A stretch of DNA of 64,000 bases from Euryarchaeota archaeon UBA558 (GTDB lineage: Archaea > Thermoplasmatota > Poseidoniia > Poseidoniales > Thalassarchaeaceae), in assembly GCA_002507175.1 (NCBI GenBank), contig DAZE01000003.1:5503-69502 (forward strand). Direction: 5' to 3'. Positions 1 through 8,093 of the stretch are shown in pieces; positions within the stretch are counted from its first letter, which is position 1, and each line of letters begins with the position of its first letter. The position numbers and the translations under genes are program-made. The notes under the pieces were generated by a model. It worked only from the letters and a program-made list of their open reading frames with translations, searched no databases and had not been told where the DNA came from.

Positions 1-511
1 TGGCAATCTGAGAATCAATCATGGACCTAAATTTTCGAACCTTCCCCTCAACCTCCGGCATGAATGATTGCCCCCCTTTACCCGGCACAACTGACATAAC
101 CAAAACCAAGTCAAGATCCTCTAGATAGGGGATTATCTCATTCTCATCCGTATCGGGATTCAACACGAATCCAACAGCTTTTCCAGCCCCCCTGATTTCA
201 TCAATTATTTTTTTTGGTTCTCTCACCGCCTCTATGTGGGCTATGATGAGGTTGGCTCCGGCATCAGCGTATTGCATCCAAGTTTCCTCGGCGTTGGTTA
301 TCATCAAGTGACAATCGATGAATACATCCCCACCAACTCTTTCCCTAATCGAACGAACAACAGCCGGACCGAACGTAATTGTCTTGTTTGTGACCCAATT
401 ACCATCCATTACATCGAGGTGAATCCAATTAATCCCGGCTTCTATGGCATCGTCTAACACACGTCCTAATTCCGTGAAATCAGCAGTCAGTATTGAGGGT
501 GCAATGTCCAT
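1..511 (-). CDS. rpe: Ribulose-phosphate 3-epimerase, C-terminus cut by window edge
   Basis: Reading the reverse strand from the ATG at 511 gives an open frame of 170 codons that runs off the left edge of the window. The translation begins MDIAPSILTADF and contains the family's IHLDVMDGNWV strand and the DCHLM motif, which supply the metal-binding Asp and His residues of the TIM-barrel epimerase, followed by a VMSVVPGKGGQSF phosphate-binding loop. The enzyme interconverts ribulose 5-phosphate and xylulose 5-phosphate in pentose-phosphate metabolism. Only the final part of the barrel (roughly 40-50 residues) is missing. It is transcribed divergently from the thioredoxin gene, about 100 bases away. 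Family assignment is secure; the specific sugar phosphate is taken from the family. Confidence 0.88.
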   Translation of the reverse strand, partial: MDIAPSILTADFTELGRVLDDAIEAGINWIHLDVMDGNWVTNKTITFGPAVVRSIRERVGGDVFIDCHLMITNAEETWMQYADAGANLIIAHIEAVREPKKIIDEIRGAGKAVGFVLNPDTDENEIIPYLEDLDLVLVMSVVPGKGGQSFMPEVEGKVRKFRSMIDSQIA

Positions 512-614
512 GTCTGAAGGAGCCTGAAGTTGACTTAGTTGTCAAATCTTCTATAATTGAAACCCCAATTTTCATTGACGTGGAGTTCAGCAAGGATTCA
601 TACATGAGGGTATT

Positions 615-944
615 TTGACGGGCTACATGGGACAGGTTGTTGAGACATCCGATTCAGATTTCCAAACTGTGATCGGGGAATCTGAATGGGTCTTAGTCGA
701 TTTTTGGGCCCCGTGGTGTGGGCCTTGCAAGATGATTTCCCCTGTATTGAGCTCAATTGCAGAAGAACGAGAGATAACCATAGCAAAGGTCAACACAGAC
801 GTAAATCCTGTCACTCCAGGGCAATATGGTGTGAGAGGAATTCCCTATCTTGTGTTATTTCACAATGGGAAGCCAGTCGACCAACACACTGGTGCAGCAC
901 CAAAGCCATTCTTTGACGAATGGCTAAATCGTCACATGGCGTAA
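615..944 (+). CDS. trxA: Thioredoxin
   Basis: A short single-domain thioredoxin-fold protein with the exact WAPWCGPCK active site near its N-terminus and the cis-proline loop (GIPYLVLF) later on. It would reduce protein disulfides in the cytoplasm. The listed start is TTG at 615, preceded by a GAGGG stretch at 606-610; an in-frame ATG at 627 gives a 105-residue protein of normal thioredoxin length (active-site cysteines 31 and 34 in that numbering) and is equally plausible. The gene is convergent with the ATPase gene that ends at 959, only 14 bases away. There is no signal peptide or membrane anchor. Confidence 0.9.
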   Translation: MTGYMGQVVETSDSDFQTVIGESEWVLVDFWAPWCGPCKMISPVLSSIAEEREITIAKVNTDVNPVTPGQYGVRGIPYLVLFHNGKPVDQHTGAAPKPFFDEWLNRHMA

Positions 945-958
945 ACATTCTTTGTTAC

Positions 959-2458
959 TCAATTCGCCTTTTGGTCCTCTACATACATTCTCAGCCGATT
1001 CCTGAGAGCCTCGTGTAACCACATCCCACCTCTGATTTCAACCATCAGTCCCCTGGAAATCAGATTCCTCGGGGGCCCACCGGAAACCCCTGCCAACTTT
1101 GCCAATTCAACCCATGGAACAGGCCTCTTTTGTTTAGCAAGTACCAACAATAACGATTTTTCTTCCGAAGGAAGAACTTCTACGATTTCTGAATCCAGGA
1201 ACTTGACCCAATCAGGATGTTCCACTTCACCATACATCTCCAATAACTCGATGGCCAGTGGATGACCACCAGTTCTCTCATGCAGTACTTCAGAAGACAT
1301 TTCCTCGACAATGTCCATATGTTGAATCCACTCACTCAACTCATCCTCTGTGAGTCCACTCAATGCAATCTCAGTCACTCTTCCGCGGGTCACTACATCC
1401 CTCCTGTCATAGAAGTTAGGCGACCTCCTAGATATGCCAATTATCCTAGAATCGCAAGCCTCTGCAACCTGTGTCAATACTCCGACTAGACGAACTCCAT
1501 TTTCATCCAAGTTGTGAATATCGTCGAGGATTAGTAGTATCTTTCTCTTGTCCCCAAATTTATCATCTTCGTCCAACAGAGTCGCAGTCAATCTTCGTCT
1601 GAATAAGTCCTGATCCATATTATTTCCTGGCGATGGAAGGGTAGAGATCAGGTCGTATGGATCATTGATATCTCGCCCCCTATCATTCAACACCCTGTGA
1701 ATTATACTGGTCGCCAATCCTGTCGCAGTATCCCATGTCTGGCACGGGTAATACATGGTCAAGATTCCCTCAAAATCCCTTTTCTTTGTTTGAAACCAGT
1801 CTGATATCAGAGTTGTTTTCCCAGAGCCAGCAATCCCGGTGATCATGCAAAGGCATTTATTCTGTGAATACCACAAATCTAACTGTCTTTTTTGTTCCTT
1901 CCTTCCGTGAATTTTTCTGCTTTTGGGAGGATCTGTATCATAGGTTGCATGGGCACCTGCCATCATTTTAATGGATCCAGGGAGCCTCCTATTGTTTTGA
2001 ATAGGTCCAAACCTAATATCGCCATAATTGAGGGCCCCCTCATGTTGGGCATGCATCAATACAGATAGTAGATTGAGCTCAGCGTTTAGCCTATCAGGAG
2101 CCTCTCTAGCCGGAATTTCAAGAATTCTACCCTGTTTGTCCCTCAATAGAACCATTGTTTCACCTAGTCTCGATTTGATTGCATTTGCCATTTCTACACC
2201 AAGAGGTGTGAGATGCCAAACCCTTTGCCTCCTCGTCTCTCCCATTACTTGACGGGTACTTTGCGCCGCAATTCCCGTTGATACTAGGTCTCTGATGCTC
2301 CTCGAAACATTTGGGGGATGAACAGCGCATGCCATTGCAATACCACGGCGAGTAATCTCGATATTTACGGTGTGCATGTCGACTGTAGAGTGGTGATTCA
2401 ATAGGTGTAGCAGAATTCTATCCGCAACCGCCACATTGACTTTGGACCCGGTCGGCAT
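959..2458 (-). CDS. Winged-helix and P-loop ATPase fusion, STAND/AAA-like
   Basis: The N-terminal ~100 residues look like a MarR/ArsR-type winged helix (PNVSRSIRDLVSTG recognition region, then a basic RRQRVWHLT wing). A linker follows, then a P-loop NTPase domain with Walker A GIAGSGKTT at residues 208-216, Walker B ILLILDD near 307-313, and a sensor-like segment SRIIGISRR. The C-terminal part has the TGGHPLAIELLE motif typical of STAND/NB-ARC-type or Orc/Cdc6-like ATPases, then a small wHTH-like tail. Such proteins act as ATP-switched regulators or signal transducers; the signal and targets here are unknown. It is divergent from the ferritin-like gene over an 86-base spacer. Function beyond domain level is not claimed. 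Confidence 0.7.
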   Translation of the reverse strand: MPTGSKVNVAVADRILLHLLNHHSTVDMHTVNIEITRRGIAMACAVHPPNVSRSIRDLVSTGIAAQSTRQVMGETRRQRVWHLTPLGVEMANAIKSRLGETMVLLRDKQGRILEIPAREAPDRLNAELNLLSVLMHAQHEGALNYGDIRFGPIQNNRRLPGSIKMMAGAHATYDTDPPKSRKIHGRKEQKRQLDLWYSQNKCLCMITGIAGSGKTTLISDWFQTKKRDFEGILTMYYPCQTWDTATGLATSIIHRVLNDRGRDINDPYDLISTLPSPGNNMDQDLFRRRLTATLLDEDDKFGDKRKILLILDDIHNLDENGVRLVGVLTQVAEACDSRIIGISRRSPNFYDRRDVVTRGRVTEIALSGLTEDELSEWIQHMDIVEEMSSEVLHERTGGHPLAIELLEMYGEVEHPDWVKFLDSEIVEVLPSEEKSLLLVLAKQKRPVPWVELAKLAGVSGGPPRNLISRGLMVEIRGGMWLHEALRNRLRMYVEDQKAN

Positions 2459-2544
2459 TAATTCTGACTAGACTGTAATGAACATCAATGGTTCCCTTCG
2501 TTGGAATGAGGGGAATGGCGTTCGAACAATAATTCAATGCATTC

Positions 2545-3000
2545 ATGAACCTCGGGTATGACAGAGTTTTGGGTGATGTCATGGGAGACAAATCTATCAT
2601 AGCAGCGTTGAACAAAGCACTTGCATGGGAATTAAGAGCTGTAGCAATGTACGCACACTATTCAGCATATGTTTCCGGGATTCACAGACCCCACCTATCC
2701 GTCTACTTCTCCAACGAAGTTAACGAGTCGATCACCCATGCATCAACAGTCAGATCGGCCATTGTGAAACTGGACGGGAAGGCAATTACTGAGCGAGCCC
2801 CGGAGGAAATAGTCCACACTCACGATTATTCAATCATGCTCGAGGAAGCATATAAGACTGAGAAAATCGCTAGCGACGTATACCACTCAATCTTGCCCAT
2901 GATTGAAGAACTGGGTGATGATGAGTTGTATGACTCACTAGAGGTGATATACTTCGATGAGATGCGATCTGTGGAAGAGTTGCGAATGATGTTAAAGTGA
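2545..3000 (+). CDS. Ferritin-like di-iron protein, bacterioferritin/Dps type
   Basis: A four-helix-bundle protein with ferritin-like carboxylate and histidine motifs: ALAWELRAVAMYAHY in helix A, NEVNESITHAS in helix B, EEAYKTEKIASDVYH in helix C and FDEMRSVEEL in helix D. The spacing of E...ExxH pairs fits a di-iron centre of the bacterioferritin or DPS-like class, so iron storage or peroxide detoxification is the likely role. At 151 residues it is close to family length. An in-frame ATG at 2581 (MGDKSIIAAL) would remove 12 residues and fits the usual ferritin start better. No haem-ligating methionine can be asserted from sequence alone. The M32 peptidase gene follows 40 bases downstream. 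Confidence 0.72.
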   Translation: MNLGYDRVLGDVMGDKSIIAALNKALAWELRAVAMYAHYSAYVSGIHRPHLSVYFSNEVNESITHASTVRSAIVKLDGKAITERAPEEIVHTHDYSIMLEEAYKTEKIASDVYHSILPMIEELGDDELYDSLEVIYFDEMRSVEELRMMLK

Positions 3001-3040
3001 CTGAATCAACCGATTATGAACTTCCTAGGCTATCGATTAT

Positions 3041-4564
3041 GTGCCTACACCTCTGCCACACAACATGCAGTATTACGTAGATCTCCTTGAAGAATTGAGA
3101 GAAATCGATTTAGCGAATCAAATAGGTAGTTTGTTGGGATGGGATCAAGAAGTCATAATGCCAAAAAATGGGGCCAGCAGTAGAGCAGAGCATCTTGCCT
3201 GGATATCAAAAACAGTCCATGAGAAAATTAGTAACCCAAGGATTGGGGAATTGATAGCATCATTGGAAAATGAAGATCTCGATGAGATACAAACAGCAAA
3301 CGTCAGAATCTCAAAGAAGATGTATGAAAGAGCGACATGTTTGCCGACTGAGTTCGTGGAGGAATTCGCAAGACTCAAATCACAAGCACACCATACGTGG
3401 GCGGAAGCAAGAGAGAAAGACGATTTCTCCATCTTTCGGGATGATCTCGCAAAAATCCTAGACATGACTAGGAAAAAGGCTGAGTATTTCGGATACACGG
3501 ATTCACCGTATAATGCACTTCTAGACCAGTATGAGACTGGTTTGACTGTGACAAGGCTTGACCCCCTGTTCCAGGGCCTTCGCAGTAGCGTCTCGCCATT
3601 GGTTCGATCGATCCTAGACAGCGGAATTACCCCCTCCGACGATTGGGTCCACGGCGTAAAATGGCCAATGGAATCTCAGGAAATGTTGAGTCAGAAAGTT
3701 TCAGAGGCCATCGGATTCGATTTCAATTCAGGTAGGAGAGACTCCTCAATACACCCCTTTTGCGGCGGTCCAAATCCTCAAGACGTTAGGTGGACTACTC
3801 GCTATGATGAATCAGAGCCATTCGGCTCTTTGTTCGGATCAATGCACGAAACTGGCCATGGGACTTACGAACAAGGGCGGCCAGCGGCTTTAGTCTATCA
3901 ACCCGCAGGGAAAGCGTGTGGCTTGGGAGTCCACGAAAGCCAGTCTAGATTGTGGGAAAACCAAATTGGACGCTCGTTGGCATTTTGCGAATGGGTCCTA
4001 CCTCTCTGGAAGGATTATTTCCCTGGGGGCCTTGAAGGCGTCACCCCAGAGATGCTTTGGAAGAGTGTGAATAAAATCCAACCAAGCTACATTCGGACTG
4101 AGTCCGATGAGGCCACCTACAATATTCACATAATGATACGATACGAATTAGAAAAAATGATGATCGAGGGAGATGTAGAGGTAGACGAAATCCCAGATAT
4201 GTGGGATGACTACTATCATAGGTATCTTGGGATTACACCACCCAACCGAAAATTGGGCATTCTTCAAGACATTCATTGGTGCATGGGTGCAATAGGATAT
4301 TTTCCCACATACACGTTGGGAAACCTCTACGCAGCACAGTTATTGGATAGTGCGAAGGAGGACATAGCCGACCACGACGAGAAAATTCGAAGTGGAGACT
4401 TTGCTCCACTATTGGCTTGGATGAGGAGAAAAATACATGATAGAGGGAGTATTCTTGAACCGGCCGATCTAATTGAGGAGGCGACGGGTAGACCACCAAG
4501 TCCGGAACCGTTTGTAAGATACCTATCGTCTAAAATAAGCAGATTATATGGAATAAAATTGTAA
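3041..4564 (+). CDS. Carboxypeptidase Taq family metallopeptidase (M32)
   Basis: A 507-residue protein that matches family M32 in length and motifs. It holds the zinc-binding HETGH motif (His269-Glu270...His273) in the context GSMHETGHGTYEQG, preceded by the family's HPF and DVRWTTRY signatures (residues about 240-255) and followed by the ESQSRLWENQIGRS motif that supplies the third zinc ligand, and IRTESDEATYNIHI. Family members remove C-terminal amino acids from peptides, with broad specificity, in the cytoplasm. The start is GTG at 3041. The next gene begins 4 bases after its stop, so the two are probably cotranscribed. Confidence 0.92.
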   Translation: MPTPLPHNMQYYVDLLEELREIDLANQIGSLLGWDQEVIMPKNGASSRAEHLAWISKTVHEKISNPRIGELIASLENEDLDEIQTANVRISKKMYERATCLPTEFVEEFARLKSQAHHTWAEAREKDDFSIFRDDLAKILDMTRKKAEYFGYTDSPYNALLDQYETGLTVTRLDPLFQGLRSSVSPLVRSILDSGITPSDDWVHGVKWPMESQEMLSQKVSEAIGFDFNSGRRDSSIHPFCGGPNPQDVRWTTRYDESEPFGSLFGSMHETGHGTYEQGRPAALVYQPAGKACGLGVHESQSRLWENQIGRSLAFCEWVLPLWKDYFPGGLEGVTPEMLWKSVNKIQPSYIRTESDEATYNIHIMIRYELEKMMIEGDVEVDEIPDMWDDYYHRYLGITPPNRKLGILQDIHWCMGAIGYFPTYTLGNLYAAQLLDSAKEDIADHDEKIRSGDFAPLLAWMRRKIHDRGSILEPADLIEEATGRPPSPEPFVRYLSSKISRLYGIKL

Positions 4565-4568
4565 GAAT

Positions 4569-5645
4569 GTGATGCAAATGGAAGGCCACCATCAATTAAA
4601 CGAAATAGCATCATTTGTCAGGCTACTTCCGGCGCCGATAACATCGGTTACGCACAATGAGAATGAGGTTATTGCGGGAGACAAGGGTGGAAATATATCA
4701 AAATGGTGTATATCTAATGGTAGAAGATCATGGTCGAGGCAACTGGACCCTTCTGTGTCTGACATACATATTGTGAATAATCTGGTGATGGTTGCTAGTG
4801 GAAAATATCTCTATTGTCTTACTTTGGAGGAGGGCAGGATCCTATGGTCAGTAAGTTTTGATGGAGCGTGCGACCTACTGTCCCCCAACGAGAAAACAGT
4901 CTGGGTGACATCCTCTGTCTATGAAATTGAAATTGGTCATTATGTTGATTGCAAAGTACAAGAGTTAGACAGTCAGAATGGAGCGATGATTCAAAGCCTT
5001 GACTTACCCTCGAAGGCGTGGTCTATAGAAAACACAGGAGCCGATTGCATATTGGGTCTAGGCAGGCCAGATCCAGGTGTGTATTTCATACGCAGTGGCA
5101 CTGGAACACTCGAGCCAAAAACCGAAGCACCAGATTTGCCAATTATTGAATCTGTCAGGTCTTCTAAGGGAAGCATATCCTTTCTGACGGCTTCAGGGAC
5201 CGCTTTTGAGATTGATAGTCGTGGGCGTTTACAAAACATAGTGGATGAAGCAACCTGCATTGGATATCGGCATGATGGGACATGGTTGTGTCAGACTTCA
5301 AAAAGGAAAAATGGGTTGAATGTAAGCGATGATTCTCTAATTAGGCTGGCCGAAGCAAGATTTGTAGTATGCTCAGAGACCATGACGGTGACAATGACCA
5401 AATCCGATCCCACCAAGGGAATGATTCAGGTGAATAATCTGGATGTGACGTGGTCACATAGGGGCGAAGTGACATCGTACAACGGACAAGGTGATAGAAT
5501 TTCCATAGGCTACTCTACCGGGGAAATAATTCTCCTAGAGTCGGGAGTAGTTGAGAGAAGAGCTCGGGCCGCGGATGTCAGTGGAGAAGATACGGCTAAA
5601 ATTCGAGCAAGGTTAAGGATGTTAAGATTTGAGGAACAGCCCTAG
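4569..5645 (+). CDS. WD40/PQQ-like beta-propeller protein
   Basis: A 358-residue protein with repeated short strands of propeller type, for example EVIAGDKGGNISKWCISNG, LVMVASGKYLYCLTLEEGRILWSVS and RISIGYSTGEIILLESG. The pattern of an x-W/L-D/E-G-turn repeating about every 40-45 residues fits a PQQ- or WD40-like propeller. There is no signal peptide, so it is probably cytoplasmic, and no catalytic motif can be seen. The C-terminal tail is charged (EDTAKIRARLRMLRFEE). It starts 4 bases after the M32 peptidase stop, suggesting an operon, but a functional link is not evident. Molecular role unknown. Confidence 0.6.
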   Translation: MMQMEGHHQLNEIASFVRLLPAPITSVTHNENEVIAGDKGGNISKWCISNGRRSWSRQLDPSVSDIHIVNNLVMVASGKYLYCLTLEEGRILWSVSFDGACDLLSPNEKTVWVTSSVYEIEIGHYVDCKVQELDSQNGAMIQSLDLPSKAWSIENTGADCILGLGRPDPGVYFIRSGTGTLEPKTEAPDLPIIESVRSSKGSISFLTASGTAFEIDSRGRLQNIVDEATCIGYRHDGTWLCQTSKRKNGLNVSDDSLIRLAEARFVVCSETMTVTMTKSDPTKGMIQVNNLDVTWSHRGEVTSYNGQGDRISIGYSTGEIILLESGVVERRARAADVSGEDTAKIRARLRMLRFEEQP

Positions 5646-5710
5646 GATCCTGTAGTAGAAATAGAGGTGGATAGACCCCTATTTCCAGTGGACTGCTCCA
5701 ATATTACAGA

Positions 5711-5720
5711 AAGATTTATG
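5711..5720 (+). promoter_or_regulatory. TATA-like element ahead of the structured RNA region
   Basis: The sequence aagatttatg is the only AT-rich stretch immediately before the hairpin-rich region. An archaeal promoter here would start transcription near 5738-5745, which is where the pairable sequence begins. This is a sequence-only inference with no mapped start. Confidence 0.35.
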
Positions 5721-5737
5721 GACTACCCCTTACCCTG

Positions 5738-6370
5738 TTGACCTTGCCGCTCCGGTGGAGTGGTGTGGGAGGGCTTCGGCACCTCCCGCGGGCCACAACA
5801 ACCGATCTAAATGATCGGAGCGGTAGAATCAGCCGTAAAACGCTGAGGAAACGACCTGTCACATGTGGGTGATAGGGCAGTGGGAGAACCAAGAGTAAGC
5901 AAACCGGACGCAAGGAAGGGGAGCTCATCATGGGGAACACTAGGGAAAACAAAACCGAACCTTTCGAGGGGAAAACACAAACCGAACTAGAAGACTATCC
6001 CACAGAGGTGCAACGAACAAGGGGGAGGAGACAATCCTGGAAGCGTAGTGCGCGGAAAACCTGTAGTAAAAAACAGAAAGGAAACGCATCAGGAACAAGA
6101 GCGGAGAGATCCGTGGAGGACTGGCATCGGACGAAGAAGAATATTGGGATATTACCAATTGACTGAAATCGTACGCGGAGACACCAAGGGAGACCTTGGA
6201 GTAATCGTCAAATGATGAAGGCGGACAAGTAGCGCCGGAATCATCTACCCGGGAACACCCGGGCCCTCGGGCCCGGGTGAACCCCAACCGCGGAGTCAGC
6301 AGGGGGTCGCTCCCCCATAGGCAGCCCCCTGTTGCTCCCACCTGTCCATTCGGACAATATGTGGTCCCCT
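5738..6370 (+). ncRNA. Candidate large structured non-coding RNA, family not identified
   Basis: About 800 bases between the propeller gene and fumarase hold no credible protein gene but many inverted repeats. A 7-bp helix CCGCTCC (5747-5753) with GGAGCGG (5817-5823) closes a junction containing a GGGAGG/CCTCCC stem capped by GC-UUCG-GC (5767-5787) and a GATC hairpin. Next come GAGGAAAC at 5845-5852, an 8-bp hairpin at 5855-5876, CCAAGG-GAGA-CCTTGG at 6184-6199, GGCG/CGCC at 6220-6236, an 11-bp GC hairpin at 6256-6279, and CCAC/GTGG around TGTCC/GGACA at 6338-6364. The plus strand is purine-rich with A-rich linkers, as in catalytic or scaffold RNAs. GAGGAAA, AGAGTAAGCAAACC and ACAGAAA resemble RNase P RNA conserved boxes, but the expected P4 pairing was not found, so that identity is only a guess. 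Ends and strand are approximate. Confidence 0.45.
6256..6279. repeat. Perfect 11-bp GC-rich inverted repeat
   Basis: CACCCGGGCCC (6256-6266), a 2-base spacer, then GGGCCCGGGTG (6269-6279): a perfect palindrome. The preceding ACCCGGGAA (6248-6255) can compete for the same arm. No T-tract follows, so it is not a classical terminator; it may be a stem of the structured RNA, a transcription barrier between the converging RNA and fumarase transcripts, or both. Confidence 0.7.
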
Positions 6371-6443
6371 CAAACAGACTATCAATCATTTCCCTCCGAA
6401 CCGGGGGAATCCATGTGTTTCTACGATATTACACCAAAGCGAC

Positions 6444-8036
6444 TCACTCTGATGGGCCAGTCATCTCTTCCGGCTTTACCCATTCATCAAAATCATCTCC
6501 ATCTATCCCCATCGCAACAGCTGCCTCCCGGAGTGTGGTTGCATTTGTGTGTGCATGCTTTGCGATTTTGGCCGCCATATCATAACCTACATGCGGATTT
6601 AGTGCTGTCACCAGCATCAACGACCTTCCTACAAGTTCCGAAATCCTTTCCTCGTTCGCTTTCAACCCGGACACACACCTTTCCGAGAATGATAAACATG
6701 AGTCTGACAACAATTGAACGGAATGAAGAACGTTGTAGATGATCATCGGCTTGTATACGTTCAGTTCGAAATTTCCTTGACTCGCTCCAATCGTGACGGC
6801 AGTGTGGTTTCCCATTGTTTGGCAAGCGACCATTGTGATTGCCTCGGCTTGCGTTGGATTCACCTTTCCAGGCATAATGCTGGAACCAGGTTCATTTTCT
6901 GGAAGTGCAAGCTCTCCTAATCCGGATCTTGGACCTGACCCCATCCATCTGATATCATTGGCTATTTTGAGAAGGCTTGTTGCCAATCCACTCATTGAAC
7001 TCGATGCTTCCAATAATCCGTCATGACCAGCCAATGCTGAAAATTTGTTTTCCACGGGGTAAAACCCCAAACCAGTAGATTTGGAAATCAAATCACAAAC
7101 CAATTCTGAAAAACCAACCTTTGTATTCAAACCAGTACCGACTGCAGTACCTCCTATTGCTAATGCGAGCAGACCATCACGAGCACGCTTAATCCGCATT
7201 ATATCTGAATCCAACATAGCCACGTAGCCTGAGAATTCTTGCCCCAATGTGAGTGGAACTGCGTCCATGAGATGAGTCCTACCTATCTTGACAATCTCGT
7301 TGAATTCATCGCGCTTCCGATCTAACTCATCTCGGAGTTTTTTCACAGATGGCAATAGATGGTGGTGCATTTCCTCTGCAGCTGCAATGTGCATGGCCGT
7401 TGGGAATGTATCATTGCTGGATTGGGATCTGTTGACATGGTCGTTGGGATGCACTGGTTCTTTGCTTCCAACGATACCACCCGCAATCTGAATCGAGCGA
7501 TTAGATATCACTTCATTCGCATTCATGTTCGTCTGAGTTCCAGATCCTGTTTGCCAAATTCGGAGAGGGAAATGAGCATCCAATGAACCAGATACAACTT
7601 CTTCGCTAGCCGCACATATCAACGAACCAATGTCTGCTTCGAGATTTCCTAATTCGACATTGGCCTCAGCGGTGGCCTTCTTTAGAATCCCAAAGGCCCT
7701 TATCATAGCTCTTGGCATGATATCCTTTCCGATGTTGAAATTTTCAAGGGACCTGGCAGTCTGTGCACCAAAATATGCATTTTTTGGGACTTTTACCACG
7801 CCGATTGAATCAATTTCATCACGATAACCGTCATTATCTAGGTTATTGATGGGCATCGCCGGAATAGTGGCTGGCTTGGGTATGGAGCCACTTAGACCAC
7901 TCTCTATCAACCGGGTTATGGTGGCTGATCTGCCATTGGAGCGCCCTCTTCCAACCTTTTTGTCAAGTCTTACTGCGAGATCTTCAGGTATACTGATACT
8001 GATAATTCGACGGTCACCCGCTCTATGTTTGGCCAT
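6444..8036 (-). CDS. fumC: Class II fumarase with N-terminal ribbon-helix-helix domain
   Basis: Residues about 75-530 are a full class II fumarate hydratase: WQTGSGTQTNMNANE (161-175), HPNDHVNRSQSSND, GRTHLMDA (252-259) and the signature GSSIMPGKVNP (384-394). The enzyme interconverts fumarate and malate in the TCA cycle. Unusually, residues about 9-50 (RIISISIPEDLAVRLD, then SATITRLIESGL) have the strand-helix-helix pattern of CopG/MetJ DNA-binding domains, joined by a Pro-rich linker. An internal ATG at 7856 (residue 61) would yield an ordinary fumarase. The 8036 start is supported by a strong TATA-like element 25 bases upstream, which suits a leaderless mRNA. The fusion is seen directly; DNA binding is inferred. 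Confidence 0.9.
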   Translation of the reverse strand: MAKHRAGDRRIISISIPEDLAVRLDKKVGRGRSNGRSATITRLIESGLSGSIPKPATIPAMPINNLDNDGYRDEIDSIGVVKVPKNAYFGAQTARSLENFNIGKDIMPRAMIRAFGILKKATAEANVELGNLEADIGSLICAASEEVVSGSLDAHFPLRIWQTGSGTQTNMNANEVISNRSIQIAGGIVGSKEPVHPNDHVNRSQSSNDTFPTAMHIAAAEEMHHHLLPSVKKLRDELDRKRDEFNEIVKIGRTHLMDAVPLTLGQEFSGYVAMLDSDIMRIKRARDGLLALAIGGTAVGTGLNTKVGFSELVCDLISKSTGLGFYPVENKFSALAGHDGLLEASSSMSGLATSLLKIANDIRWMGSGPRSGLGELALPENEPGSSIMPGKVNPTQAEAITMVACQTMGNHTAVTIGASQGNFELNVYKPMIIYNVLHSVQLLSDSCLSFSERCVSGLKANEERISELVGRSLMLVTALNPHVGYDMAAKIAKHAHTNATTLREAAVAMGIDGDDFDEWVKPEEMTGPSE

Positions 8037-8054
8037 GTATTGCGGATTAATTAT

Positions 8055-8067
8055 TTATTAATAAATA
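8055..8067 (-). promoter_or_regulatory. TATA box of the fumarase gene
   Basis: On the reverse strand the sequence TTTATTAATAAAT, within a longer AT-only run, is centred 25 bases upstream of the ATG at 8036. That is the archaeal TATA-to-start distance, so the mRNA is probably leaderless and begins at the extended N-terminus. Confidence 0.6.
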
Positions 8068-8093
8068 TAGTCAAACAACTCACTGAAAGAATA

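Noticed and set aside
2530..2550. AATGCATT palindrome in the spacer between the ATPase and ferritin-like genes as an operator
   Set aside because: An 8-base palindrome in an AT-rich spacer is expected by chance and no second copy was found nearby.
5930..6166. 78-codon plus-strand frame within the structured region
   Set aside because: The translation is extremely rich in Arg, Lys and Thr with no domain pattern, and it cuts through several hairpins; a non-coding RNA explains the sequence better.
5738..6370. Firm identification as RNase P RNA or SRP RNA
   Set aside because: Some short boxes look right, but I could not find the long-range P4 pairing of RNase P nor the helix 8 apical loop of SRP RNA, so no family name was given.
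5940..6389. 149-codon minus-strand frame antisense to the structured region
   Set aside because: Composition (many Ser, Pro, Cys and Phe) fits translation of a pyrimidine-rich antisense strand, and no motif or promoter supports it.
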